Source: Chara braunii
Taxonomy: Eukaryota > Streptophyta > Charophyceae > Charales > Characeae
Assembly: GCA_003427395.1 (NCBI GenBank)
Contig: BFEA01000753.1
Coordinates: 523,027 to 561,191 of the forward strand
Direction of reading: 5' to 3'
Length of the DNA: 38,165 nucleotides
Every line of letters starts with the position of its first letter. Position 1 is the stretch's first letter. This document shows, one piece after another, positions 9,896 through 18,532 of the stretch. Position numbers and translations under genes: made by a program. Below the pieces are notes generated by a model. It searched no databases and was not told the DNA's origin. It saw nothing but the letters and a program-made list of their open reading frames with translations.

Positions 9896-9955
9896 GCAGA
9901 CTGTTGAGGGTTCAGCCTCCTGATGAGTCGGTGAAACTCCGACGAAACAGTTTGT
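9896..9955 (+). ncRNA. Type III hammerhead ribozyme, unit 2
   Basis: Identical over the whole 60 bp to unit 1, shifted by exactly 155 bp. Core CTGATGA is at 9920-9926, GAAA at 9944-9947, and predicted cleavage lies between 9905 and 9906. Cleavage at both units would release a 155-nt monomer (9751-9905) with the 5'-OH and 2',3'-cyclic phosphate ends suited to circularisation. Confidence 0.93.
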
Positions 9956-10003
9956 CACAGCCCCTCGTTTGTTATCCTCTTCTCTCTCTCTGCCTGTTTG
10001 TGA

Positions 10004-10055
<52 letters not shown>

Positions 10056-10059
<4 letters not shown>

Positions 10060-10066
10060 AGTTTGT
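10056..10066 (+). pseudogene. Remnant of a third hammerhead unit
   Basis: Only AAACAGTTTGT survives, the 3' part of GAAA plus stem III, followed by the same CACAGCCCCTCGTTTGTT spacer as in the complete units. Stem I, stem II and the cleavage site are replaced by an (AT)n run, probably by expansion or slippage. Confidence 0.85.
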
Positions 10067-10134
10067 CACAGCCCCTCGTTTGTTGTCCTCTTCTCTCTCT
10101 CTGCCTACGGTTTACCGGGCAGTTCTATTTGTGA

Positions 10135-10165
<31 letters not shown>

Positions 10166-10268
10166 GGGTAACCGGCGTTTGGGACGGGCCGAACGCCCGA
10201 ACCCGAACGGTCGAACGTATGGGACCCCTTTGAGAAACTCGCACCTACAAATATCCAAGGGTGCATGG

Positions 10269-10711
10269 TTGAAAAAACATTCCATAAAAACAAAATCCTT
10301 CATATTTATAAATTATCATTCCAATGTTCGTCCAATTTTAAAATTTCCAGTTTTATTTGATAAACTCCTATCTAAATATGAGTTTTCCCTTCCAACTACA
10401 TCTATTTGTTCAAGATGGAACGAAAGCCTGGACGAGTTTATGAAATATTTTAATTAAACTTTCATTCTACTACAACAAATATCTGTTAATTTAAATTGGA
10501 TTAACCTCTTTATGACTGAAAATCGTTACTTAGAATAACAGTCCAATTAAAATATTTCATGAACTCATCCAGACTTTCATTCCATCTCTAGCATTTAGTT
10601 CTAATAAGAAAGGATACTCCATTCTTGGAAGAAAAGTTTTCAAGCAAGACGAAAATTTTTAAATGTAATTTTACTATAGAATGATTATTTAATTGAGGAA
10701 AATTTTTCTGT
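10269..10711 (+). mobile_element. AT-rich foldback element, copy A
   Basis: About 440 bp, non-coding, and itself palindromic: GATGGAACGAAAGCCTGGAC near 10413 is matched by the complementary GTCCAGAC..CATTCCATC type block near 10560-10590, with complementary outer arms. Ends are approximately GAAAAAACATT and AATTTTTCTGTT. The same element recurs inverted at 11184-11680 and direct at 12305-12787. A MITE-like foldback transposon is inferred. Confidence 0.8.
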
Positions 10712-11183
10712 TATTGGCGGTGCTAGAGGAGGTAATATGAGTGCTAACCTGCGCTATAGGAGGGAGTCTGAGTGCGACCATCAGTAATGGGAGATCTAAC
10801 AGATTGTAGCCAACATACAAGTGGTTAGCACAAACAAAGGAGGAAAAAAACTTAAACTATACCCATTGTGACCGTTACACCTATAGAGATCCATACGTGT
10901 GATGTGGGAAACATGTCTCATGAGTTCGGGGTTCCTTGAGATCTACTCGAGTGAGATAGCACATACGTGATTGTTTGAATACAATCGGGGGCCATTATAT
11001 AAGAAGGTTAAAAAACACGAAAAGTACATAGGTGCTATCATGATAATCAGATCAATGTTCAACTTGGTGAAAGTGGGGATTGACATTAGGACGTTGGACC
11101 TTGTTTCCAACAAAAGTTGATGCTCGTTGATGGATCAAGTATAGGGTTGGGTTGTGAAGTTCTGAGTGAAACTTCATTTCATT
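10712..11183. other. Spacer between inverted foldback copies A and B
   Basis: About 470 bp of more GC-balanced sequence that would be the loop if copies A and B paired. It contains TATATAAG at 10996-11003. No open frame or RNA gene is recognised. Confidence 0.5.
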
Positions 11184-11680
11184 CAACAGAAAAATTTTCC
11201 AAAATTAAATAATCATTCTATAGCAAAATTACATTATAAATTTTAAATTTTCATTCCATCTTCTAAAATGTCATTCCAATTTTAAAATTTTTCGTCTTAC
11301 TTAAAAACTTTCCTTCTAAGAATGGGGTATCCATTCTTATTTGAACTGCATGCTAGAGATGAAATGAAAGTCTGGATGAGTTCATGAAATATTCAAATTG
11401 GACTGTTATTCTAAGTAAGGATTTTGAGTCATAAATAGGCTAATCCAATCTAAATTAGAAGATTTTTGTTGTAGTAGAATGAAAGTTTAATTAAAACATT
11501 TCATAAACTCGTCCAAACTTTCATTCCATCTTGAACAAATAGATGTAGTTGGAAGGGAAAGCTCATACTTAGACGAAAACTTGTCAAATAAAACTGGAAA
11601 ATTTAGAATTAGACGAACATTGGAATGCTAATTTACAAATGTGTCGGATTTTTTTTTTTATGAAATATTTTTTTAACTTT
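11184..11680 (-). mobile_element. AT-rich foldback element, copy B (inverted)
   Basis: Reverse complement of copies A and C. It begins ACAGAAAAATTTTCC, carries GATGAAATGAAAGTCTGGATG near 11361, and ends with T-rich sequence complementary to the start of the other copies. With copy A it makes a second-order inverted repeat of about 440-bp arms. Confidence 0.8.
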
Positions 11681-12304
11681 AATTTCTCGTGGGAATTTTT
11701 TTGATGTAATTTGGGCCATTTCTCAATTTATGCGCGTCATCCTTTCCTAGTGTCATGCGAATCTTCTTTATATGACTTTAACACGCTAATCTCTGTTATC
11801 CGGAAACAAAAAGTGAAGATAAAAAAAAAAAAAATTTTTTTTTTTTTTTTGAATTTAACAGAAACCTTGCGGTATATAATCATGAAAGATTGAGGATGGG
11901 AAAACCTTGACAACTCAACCCGGAAAGAAACTGGGGTCATTAGCCAGCTTACTAAGCTTGTGTTCGAAACCGGGTCTAGCGTCCCAAGAGGCAAACTTCC
12001 TCACAAGAAGAAACAACTGGAGAAATGAAGTTTCAAACAGGAATAAGAAAAGTGAAAGTAAATCTACAGACCAGAAATCGGGTCCAGTGTCCTATTAGAA
12101 AAACCTTTTTGCTGTACTACCTGCGTCACTACAGTTATTCGATTGTGTGGAGTTACCACTCCGCCAGGCTCATCTTTTCGTCTGGAGAGACCGAAGCGGA
12201 GTTGTTGGCTGTTGCCCAGGTTTCGTTGAACCAGTATATATTCGTAGACATTCAGTTTGACCGTCTGATTGCATAGTGCAACAAAAAAAATTCCACAAGA
12301 AATG
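11681..12304. other. Unassigned DNA with A/T homopolymers
   Basis: A14/T17-type runs lie at about 11820-11850. Short frames show no domain. Nothing further can be supported. Confidence 0.5.
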
Positions 12305-12787
12305 AAAGTTCAAAAAACATTCTTCAAAAAAAAATCTTTCATATTTATAAATTATGATTGCAATGTTCGTCAAATTCTAAAATTTTTAGTTTTATTTGAT
12401 TAGTTCCCATCTAAATACGAGTTTTCCTTTCCAACTATATCTCTTTGTTCAAGATGGAATGAAAGTCTGGACGAGTTTATGAAATATTTTAATTAAAACT
12501 TTATTCTACTACAACAAATATCTTTTAATTTAGATTGGATTAACCTATTTATAGCTTTAAATATTTACTTAGAATGCCATTCCAATTAGAACTCATCCAG
12601 ACTTTCATTCCATCTCTAGCATGCAGTTTAAATAAGAAGGGATACCCTATTCTTGGAATGAAAGTTTTCAAGTAAAAAGAAAAATTTAAAAATTGGAATG
12701 ATATTTTTAAAAATAGAATAAAAATTTGAAATTTAGAATGTAATTTTATTATAGAATGATTATTTAAGTATGAAAATATTTTTGGTT
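12305..12787 (+). mobile_element. AT-rich foldback element, copy C
   Basis: Same orientation as copy A, with internal complementary blocks near 12452-12490 and 12595-12620. Its right end abuts, and appears to truncate, the 3' end of the minus-strand LINE whose last readable codons lie near 12785. Confidence 0.8.
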
Positions 12788-14226
12788 GAGTCGCAGCTCT
12801 GAGAGAATCCTGTTGAACAACTTATGTGGACTATGTCGCTCACCTCTGAATAGGCACTCGTTTCTTTGCCACCAGATGTTCTCGATGATGATGACCCTGC
12901 AGGTGAGACAGATGTAGTTGTGTCTAGAGGCCACTGAACCTCTTACCTGTATCTGACCATGAAGATTGAATATATCCAGCCAGTCTCTTGTCTGGATATC
13001 CATACTCCTCCAGTGTTCCTCCCGCCACTCCCATACCATAGTTGTATTCGGACATGACAACCACAAGTGAGGGGCAGTTTCTCAAGTCCATGTGCACCAA
13101 GGAAAAGTATCTGGGATTTCCATTCCCTTTGAGGTAAGTCAAGTTGCCGTAACTGTAAGTTGCAGTGATTGTAACCACTGTAGGGCTGGACATTTATAAG
13201 AGAGAGTCCTTTGAGGGCTTTCCACAATTTAAAGAGGTCTGATTCAAATAATGTAGAGCAACGAGTGTCTGTGAGTCTTTTGAGTGTTGTTGCTATCGGT
13301 TACTTTTTCTTGCGTGCCCTTATGAGGTTAACCCCTACTTTGGGTTTATATCCGACTAGGGGTGTATGGTCTGATAGGAAGGGGGAACTTTTTCATCTGT
13401 GTAGGAGGTGTTCGATCCTAAAATCCTCACATTGAGTTCGGATCAAGGTGCAAATAGTTTTGCTGGTGGCGTGTGTGTTTTAAGAGCTCTGACTTATTTT
13501 CATTCCACTGTAGATTTAATCAAGGAATCTTCAATAAATTTTAGATTGCATTCCTTGTTCCCGTTCCGTTCCATCACCCAACTCTGAGCCTTGAACCCTA
13601 GTCTTAGGTCTAACCCTATGATTTTCCAGCAGAATCCGTTGTTTTTTGGGTCCTGTAACCAAGAGCCCTGGGGATTCCTGTTCTAGTTTCCGAAAATTTC
13701 GCTCCACGTTATGGAGTCTTAAAAGATTAGCCCCGAGCATCTCCGGGGATATCCAGTCGTTTGTGTTCGAGTCTCAAATGATATTGTCCCTTATTTGGAT
13801 TATCCTCATTTGTATCCAGGTCCTGCCAAAAGAACCAGGACTGTCGTCTGCTAGAAGAAGGGTGCGATCTTTGTGTTTGATAAACACATTTTCAAATAGA
13901 AGCTGATGAGAATTTTGTCTTTGGAGACTGGCTCAACTATTAAACAAGGTTTCAGTTTATTCCAAGCATGCAAAAGTTTTTTCAAATTTGAGAGTTCGGT
14001 TGTTTATTGCAATAAGAAGAGATAAGGAAACACAACAGACGTGAGAGGAGTCAGATAATGCCCATTCCAGAAAAATGTGTTCTGCCATGACATTCCAGTA
14101 TTTTCCAGCAGCATTGAAGATGACTGCCATTGACCACTTGGCTAATAAGGAAATGTTATGTTGTTTTGGGCCAAGGATGCCTAGGCCTCTCTGGTCTCTG
14201 GGAAAGGTAATGGTTTCCCAGGCCAC
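12788..14226 (-). pseudogene. LINE reverse transcriptase C-terminus and RT zinc-binding region, broken
   Basis: The minus strand at 14226-13957 reads AWETITFPRDQRGLGILGPK, then NISLLAKW, the conserved plant LINE pattern W..I..P+..GGLG......N.ALL.KW after the polymerase fingers/thumb. Further on, 13227-12943 (WKALKGLSLINVQPYSGYN) and 13066-12764 (EHWRSMDIQTRDW, then ENIWWQRNECLFRGERHSP) match the zf-RVT-type C-terminus. The frames shift between these blocks, so it is inactive. The 3' end, including any tail, is cut by the foldback element at 12305-12787. It continues upstream into the RT core at 14532-15651. Confidence 0.75.
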
Positions 14227-14258
14227 CTTAATAAAGTAACCTTGAACTTCTAACAGCT

Positions 14259-14362
14259 ATTTCGTCAGAACGGACATAGTATGTTTATTTGGACCAGATT
14301 TCAGTCCAAAAACTCAATTTCAATTTCATGCAAAAAATATAATATGTCCGTTTTGACGAAAT
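14259..14362. mobile_element. 104-bp MITE with 20-bp terminal inverted repeats
   Basis: The left end ATTTCGTCAGAACGGACATA (14259-14278) and right end TATGTCCGTTTTGACGAAAT (14343-14362) are inverted with one mismatch. The 64-bp centre is AT-rich and non-coding. It sits inside the LINE remnant, so it inserted later. No clear target-site duplication is seen. Confidence 0.8.
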
Positions 14363-14531
14363 GACTGTTTTCTGACGCAGATGACTTCCGTAAGTATCTA
14401 CTCGCAACCTCCTTCATTTTCTTGTAGGCTTCTTCTCCCAATAGATTAATTGTAAGAGGGAACCACAAAATGGAGAAGATCGACGAAGATAGAACTAGGG
14501 CCCTGCCAAAAAGTGATAATCTAAAATTTAT

Positions 14532-15651
14532 CTAGACCAACTCATGATCCTGGCTTAAGAATATCGTCCTGTGAGCGTCTTGTGTGCCTAAGCAGTCCGA
14601 GAGGGACACCTGGACGCCCAAGAAACAATCGAACATATTTGAGGGAATCCGTCTAAGATCCCAATCGACCCTGAACTCAAACTGGGCAACTAAAAAATAG
14701 ACTGATTTTTCACAACTAATTGAAGCTTCCGACGAGTCACCATAGGTATCAAGAACTTCCCTTAGTGCTAGGAGGGAGCCTTGTGAGTTCTCACAGACTA
14801 TGGTGAGATCGTCAGCTAGGGCCTCTCCCTTCCACTGAACTGCTCTTGGGATGCTCCGGCATAATATTCTGTCGTTTAATCTGATGTTAAGCAAAAGTAT
14901 TTTTAATTGTAGTATAAATAGTAAAGGCGCAAGCAAACAACCTTGTGTAAGGGATCTCGACAGGGGAAAGTTTTGTGAGAGACGACCGTTAACCATAACT
15001 ACAGACGTCGCTTTAGAATACATAGTTTTTACCCACCTGTAAAATCCCCGCTCGAATCCTATATGCAAGAGGGTGGTGAAGACGATAGTCTATCCTACCT
15101 TATCATAGGCTTTTTCCATGGTTATGAGTACGGCGACCATATTTTGATTTTTGACGGATAAGATCTCCAAGGCTTGGAGTGTCGAGAGGATCTTATCGAA
15201 AATGGAGCGATCGTCCACAAATGCTTCTTGTTCCATTCTGATAAGACCGGGAAGGATGTTCACTTGTTTGATAGCCAAAGCTTTAGCTAAGATCTTATAG
15301 GCGACGTTGAGGACATAGATTGATCTATAGTTTCTCACTTCCTTCTGTCTCTCATCTTTTAGAGCAGATAGATCAATCCTTTCAACCAAACTTTCGGAAG
15401 GGAGCCTGATGAGAGGGTGCTATCGAAAATTTGGCAAAAAAAAAGGGCAAGAGTCACCTAAGCACAGAAAACATTCCACCAGTAAGTTGTCCAGGCTTGG
15501 ACATTTGCCACTTGCCATCTGTTTTTTTTTTTTTTTTGGCAGCCACGTGAAGTTCCTTAGGGGAGAAGGGCACATTGAGCAGATCCTTAGTTGAGAACGG
15601 GACGTTGACTCTTAGGCCCTCCCAAAAATTTGAGAGGGAGGAGAAATTCAA
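14532..15651 (-). pseudogene. LINE reverse transcriptase core, broken
   Basis: Read on the minus strand from about 15651: a linker (LNVPFSPKELHVAA), then from 15389 KDERQKEVRNYRSIYVLNVA and YKILAKAL (the NYRPISLLN..YKILAKAL motif), EQEAFVDDRSIFDKIL and ITMEKAYDKV (first catalytic Asp). One TAG then replaces the usual Trp, and the same frame continues at 15068 with GFERGFYRWVKTMY, SLTQGCLLAPLLF and EALADDLTIV. The catalytic box normally reads YADD; here it is LADD, so the aromatic residue is lost as well. With the single nonsense codon and a frameshift near 15430-15530, it is a dead but recognisable polymerase. The cDNA-synthesis role is known for the family. Confidence 0.85.
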
Positions 15652-16390
15652 TTTCGTATTGTCGTAGGGTCTTCAAGCAGCCCACCTGTTCATGAAATAG
15701 TCCATGGCATAATGACACATCTCTACCGTGCCAGTGGCCAACAACGTTTGGAGGCTGAAAGGGTGGGCTAATTCCCGGATGATCAGTTTGGTCTATTTTA
15801 GAATGAGGGAGTGGAAAGTGAGTTTGGTCATTCTACGTAGCCTACCAGACCACACATCTTCAGCCAATCCAACTATCGTTTTGTTTTTTTACTTTCCAAG
15901 GCTTCCAGGCGTTGTCGAGCGCATTGGTCCGGCACCGCACTAGGGCAGCGCGGGGCCCTCCTGGCAGCGTCACGCAGGAGTTGGTTTAAATCCTTCGTCG
16001 CAAATAATACATGTGGAGCTTCCTTAAGCCGCTCCGACCGAGTGCGCCAGCCTTACCTCTCGCGAGCCCCTACGACAGGATAGGGCCTGCGCGGAGCATG
16101 ACTTACCTACACCTTACGGGAGCTGTCACCTCCTTTCGGTGGGCGTATCCCCGCCGAGCTACAAGTCCACAGTACGAAAGCTAATCAGTTGCAATCGCAG
16201 AGGTGGACCAACCGAGGGCGTTTCTCGTTCGCTGTAGCATAGGGGGTACGCGTGGTAATACGCCTCTATCGGACCTGCACGCGAACCGGCATCATGGGGG
16301 GCTGAAGTCCCAAACGCGGCTCGTCGTCGGTCGACTAGGACGCATCCCACACACCACGCGCATGCCACTTCACGAACACAAAGATAAAAC

Positions 16391-16410
16391 GCACACACAC
16401 ACACACACAT
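16391..16410. repeat. (CA)n microsatellite
   Basis: About ten CA units in the U3-like part of copy 1. The homologous positions in copies 2 (about 28585) and 3 (about 35025) are shorter and CA-rich. Confidence 0.85.
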
Positions 16411-16516
16411 ACGAAACGACACAACACTAACAACGCGACAACGCTCTTAGCCCCTCGGTAACCAACCCATAACTTTTCGATGCGGAAATCGGAAAGACGT
16501 CGCGCGCGAGACTTTG

Positions 16517-16523
16517 TATAAAA
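16517..16523 (+). promoter_or_regulatory. TATA box of repeat copy 1
   Basis: TATAAAA, 604 bp from the element start, followed by a conserved CCGCGCGGACGCAGGG block and CATATCGACTCG. The same arrangement is at 28700 and 35141, so it is a likely Pol II core promoter with transcription starting near 16550. Confidence 0.7.
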
Positions 16524-16614
16524 CCGCGCGGACGCAGGGCTAACTCATATCGACTCGCAATGCAAACGTGCGCAAGCAGTCGCAATGATGGCGTACTATG
16601 TAGAGTCCATAATC

Positions 16615-16765
16615 AAGCGGTCCCTTGTGGATCCGAGTACCGCTTATGACACTCAAGTGTCAGACTCGAAGTGTCGTGAGGGTCTAATCCCTCACGACAT
16701 TGCACGGCTGAAGGAATAGTCGTGCAGCCGCCGCGAGACCTCCGACCTTTGGTCTGAGCGTCTCG
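16615..16765 (+). ncRNA. Cluster of five consecutive hairpins, copy 1
   Basis: H1 AAGCGGT/ACCGCTT (16615-16621, 16639-16645). H2 TGACACT/AGTGTCA (16647-16653, 16656-16662). H3 TGTCGTGAGGG/CCCTCACGACA (16672-16682, 16689-16699), 11 perfect pairs. H4 TGCACGGCT/AGTCGTGCA (16701-16709, 16718-16726) with one G-U. H5 CGAGAC/GTCTCG with inner GACC/GGTC (16734-16765). They follow one another with almost no spacer, just downstream of the predicted start of transcription. In copy 3, H3 and H4 are retained and the G-U of H4 is an A-U pair. Confidence 0.75.
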
Positions 16766-17267
16766 GTAGGCAAGGCAAATAGACTCTGCACGGGGACAGA
16801 TTCTTTCCCTGCAAAGTCTAGGGCTTGGGATGTCCTCGAGAAGGACCTCGAATCCCGGCCCAGGACCAACGTCCGACTATAGAAGCTCTAAAAAGCAATG
16901 GTAAAAAGAGGGATCTCCCTTCTCTCTCAAGGCAAAATCTGAATAACCCTTATGCGCAAATACACTCTCAAATACTCAGAGTACTCGTAAATATATGAGG
17001 GTTAATTATACAGGACGATCACTTCTCACAGTCACAGTGAGACTCCTCTCAGCCATATATATATGTGATCGCAGGCAGTCACATCCAGAGTCCGAACCAC
17101 AAACACACCTGCAATCACATCAAAGATTCGACAAAACTCCACGTACCATACGGAGTCAACCCCAACCATCTTCAACACTCATACCCCTTTCTTTAGCCAT
17201 GCAAGCCCCAACCTCCTGTCAAACCAACCTCAAATAAGTACTCAGTACCTTTGTTAAATGGTCATTC

Positions 17268-17273
17268 AATAAA
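17268..17273 (+). promoter_or_regulatory. AATAAA polyadenylation-like signal, copy 1
   Basis: AATAAAAGTCCGGGTGAAA is conserved in all three copies (29502 and 35898), about 750-800 bp after the TATA box. It is a candidate R/U5 polyadenylation signal. Confidence 0.5.
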
Positions 17274-17689
17274 AGTCCGGGTGAAACCATAATGAAACAA
17301 TAAAAATCACCAGGGCTAAAGCCTTTTAGGTCGAGAATGGAGGGCGGGTTGGAATTGAGTCGTAAACCGACGAATCGGCAACCGACTTGTTATCAGTGAT
17401 AACAGAAGATGATCCTCAAGGGATCAAGCTGAATCTATTCCTGAACTCGGATCAAACGATCAAGAAGACCTGTAACACACGGCAGGCCAATCCCAAAGCT
17501 AAGATCATAAGTGTATGGAGAATACAACTCCATAACACATCCTCACTCCAAATCTCCCTATAAGCTAAGCCTAAGTCTACCTCTAAGCTAGTGCCTAAGC
17601 AAAGGTAGACCAACTGCAGAATCTTCCCTCTTCAGGGTGGATCGCAAGAATCGCCACCTGTCAAAATACAGTCTATCTCCTTTAAATTA

Positions 17690-18260
17690 AAAAAATTTCG
17701 GAAGCACTTCCCGTAGGGAAAATGCCTTTCCAGAATTTATATAAGTCCACATATGAAAAAAGAAATAATCTCAAACTCTGGAAAGTCAAAATTTGTCTAA
17801 CTCCATGAATTGGTAGAAATTTGGGCAGCATTCCCTTTAGAAAGGGAGAATTCCCAGATTTATACTAAGTCAGATATGAACTCAGAAGACAACCTTAGTT
17901 CAATTTAGACAAAATTTAACGAACTCCTTAGTTTTGCAGAAATTTCGGCAGCACTCCCTTTAGAAAAGTGCTATTCCAAAATCTGTACAAGGCTAAGTCC
18001 AGAATTTGAAAGTAACTTCGACTTCCCAAAGTTTAATTTTGTCTAACTCCCTGAATTAGCAAAAATTTGGGCAGCACTCCCTTTAGAAAGGGAGACTTCC
18101 CAGATTTTAACTAAGTCAGATATGAGAAAAAACAAAGCTGAACTTTTGACAAGTCAAACTTCAACTAACTCATTAGATTTGTAGAAATTTCGGCAGCGCT
18201 TCCTGTAGAGAAAGTAGCTTGCCAGGATTTATACAAAGCCAAGTATAAGAAAAAATTTCA
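17690..18260 (+). repeat. Tandem repeats of about 125 bp, copy 1
   Basis: Five diverged units share GAAATTTSGGCAGC, then a short palindrome, then CCAGATTTATACTAAG-like sequence. Examples of the palindrome are CTCCCTTTAGAAAGGGAG, GCACTCCCTTTAGAAAAGTGC (ends GCACT/AGTGC) and CTTCCCGTAGGGAA. The palindromes differ between units while remaining self-complementary. Homologous arrays are at about 29920-30500 and 36310-36890. Confidence 0.75.
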
Positions 18261-18433
18261 GAAAAAATGCAGAAATTGACCTAAGTAAAAAAAAGATACT
18301 ACAGAAAATGCAGAAATTGACACTAACTCTTATGACTCTAGCACATGGCGAGCAACTAACGCAACTACCTATCAACCAGAAACTCAGACTAAGCAGTGAC
18401 CTCACTCAGTCACATGCAAGTCAAACCACAAAG

Positions 18434-18439
18434 GTAAGT
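18434..18439 (+). other. Conserved splice-donor-like site, copy 1
   Basis: AGGTAAGTATTCTCACC. The GTAAGTAYTCTCA core is kept in copies 2 (30667) and 3 (37062) although the flanks differ, which suggests function as a 5' splice site in the element transcript. No matching acceptor is proven. Confidence 0.5.
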
Positions 18440-18532
18440 ATTCTCACCAGCCTCAAGTTCATTCCATAAAGATAGTTTATGAGTTTTTTAAGTCCTTGAA
18501 CCCTTATTTCCCTCTTACATAAGACTTAGAGC

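Larger units (their letters stand above)
9685..10160 (+). repeat. AT-microsatellite locus with tandem hammerhead units
   Basis: The unit is a 60-bp hammerhead, about 50 bp starting CACAGCCCCTCGTTTGTT and ending GTTTGTGACG, then an (AT)n run. Units start at 9741 and 9896 (period 155). A third begins at about 10056 but has lost the 5' two thirds of its ribozyme to (AT)n and carries an extra segment near 10107-10129. GC-rich, partly self-complementary flanks lie at 9576-9684 and 10164-10250. A short transposon-like or satellite-like origin is inferred; no reverse-transcriptase or LTR signature is seen. Confidence 0.85.

Noticed and set aside
9552-10134. Overlapping frames rich in Ile-Tyr on both strands
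   Set aside because: They are translations of (AT)n runs, and the ribozyme RNA explains the conserved parts.
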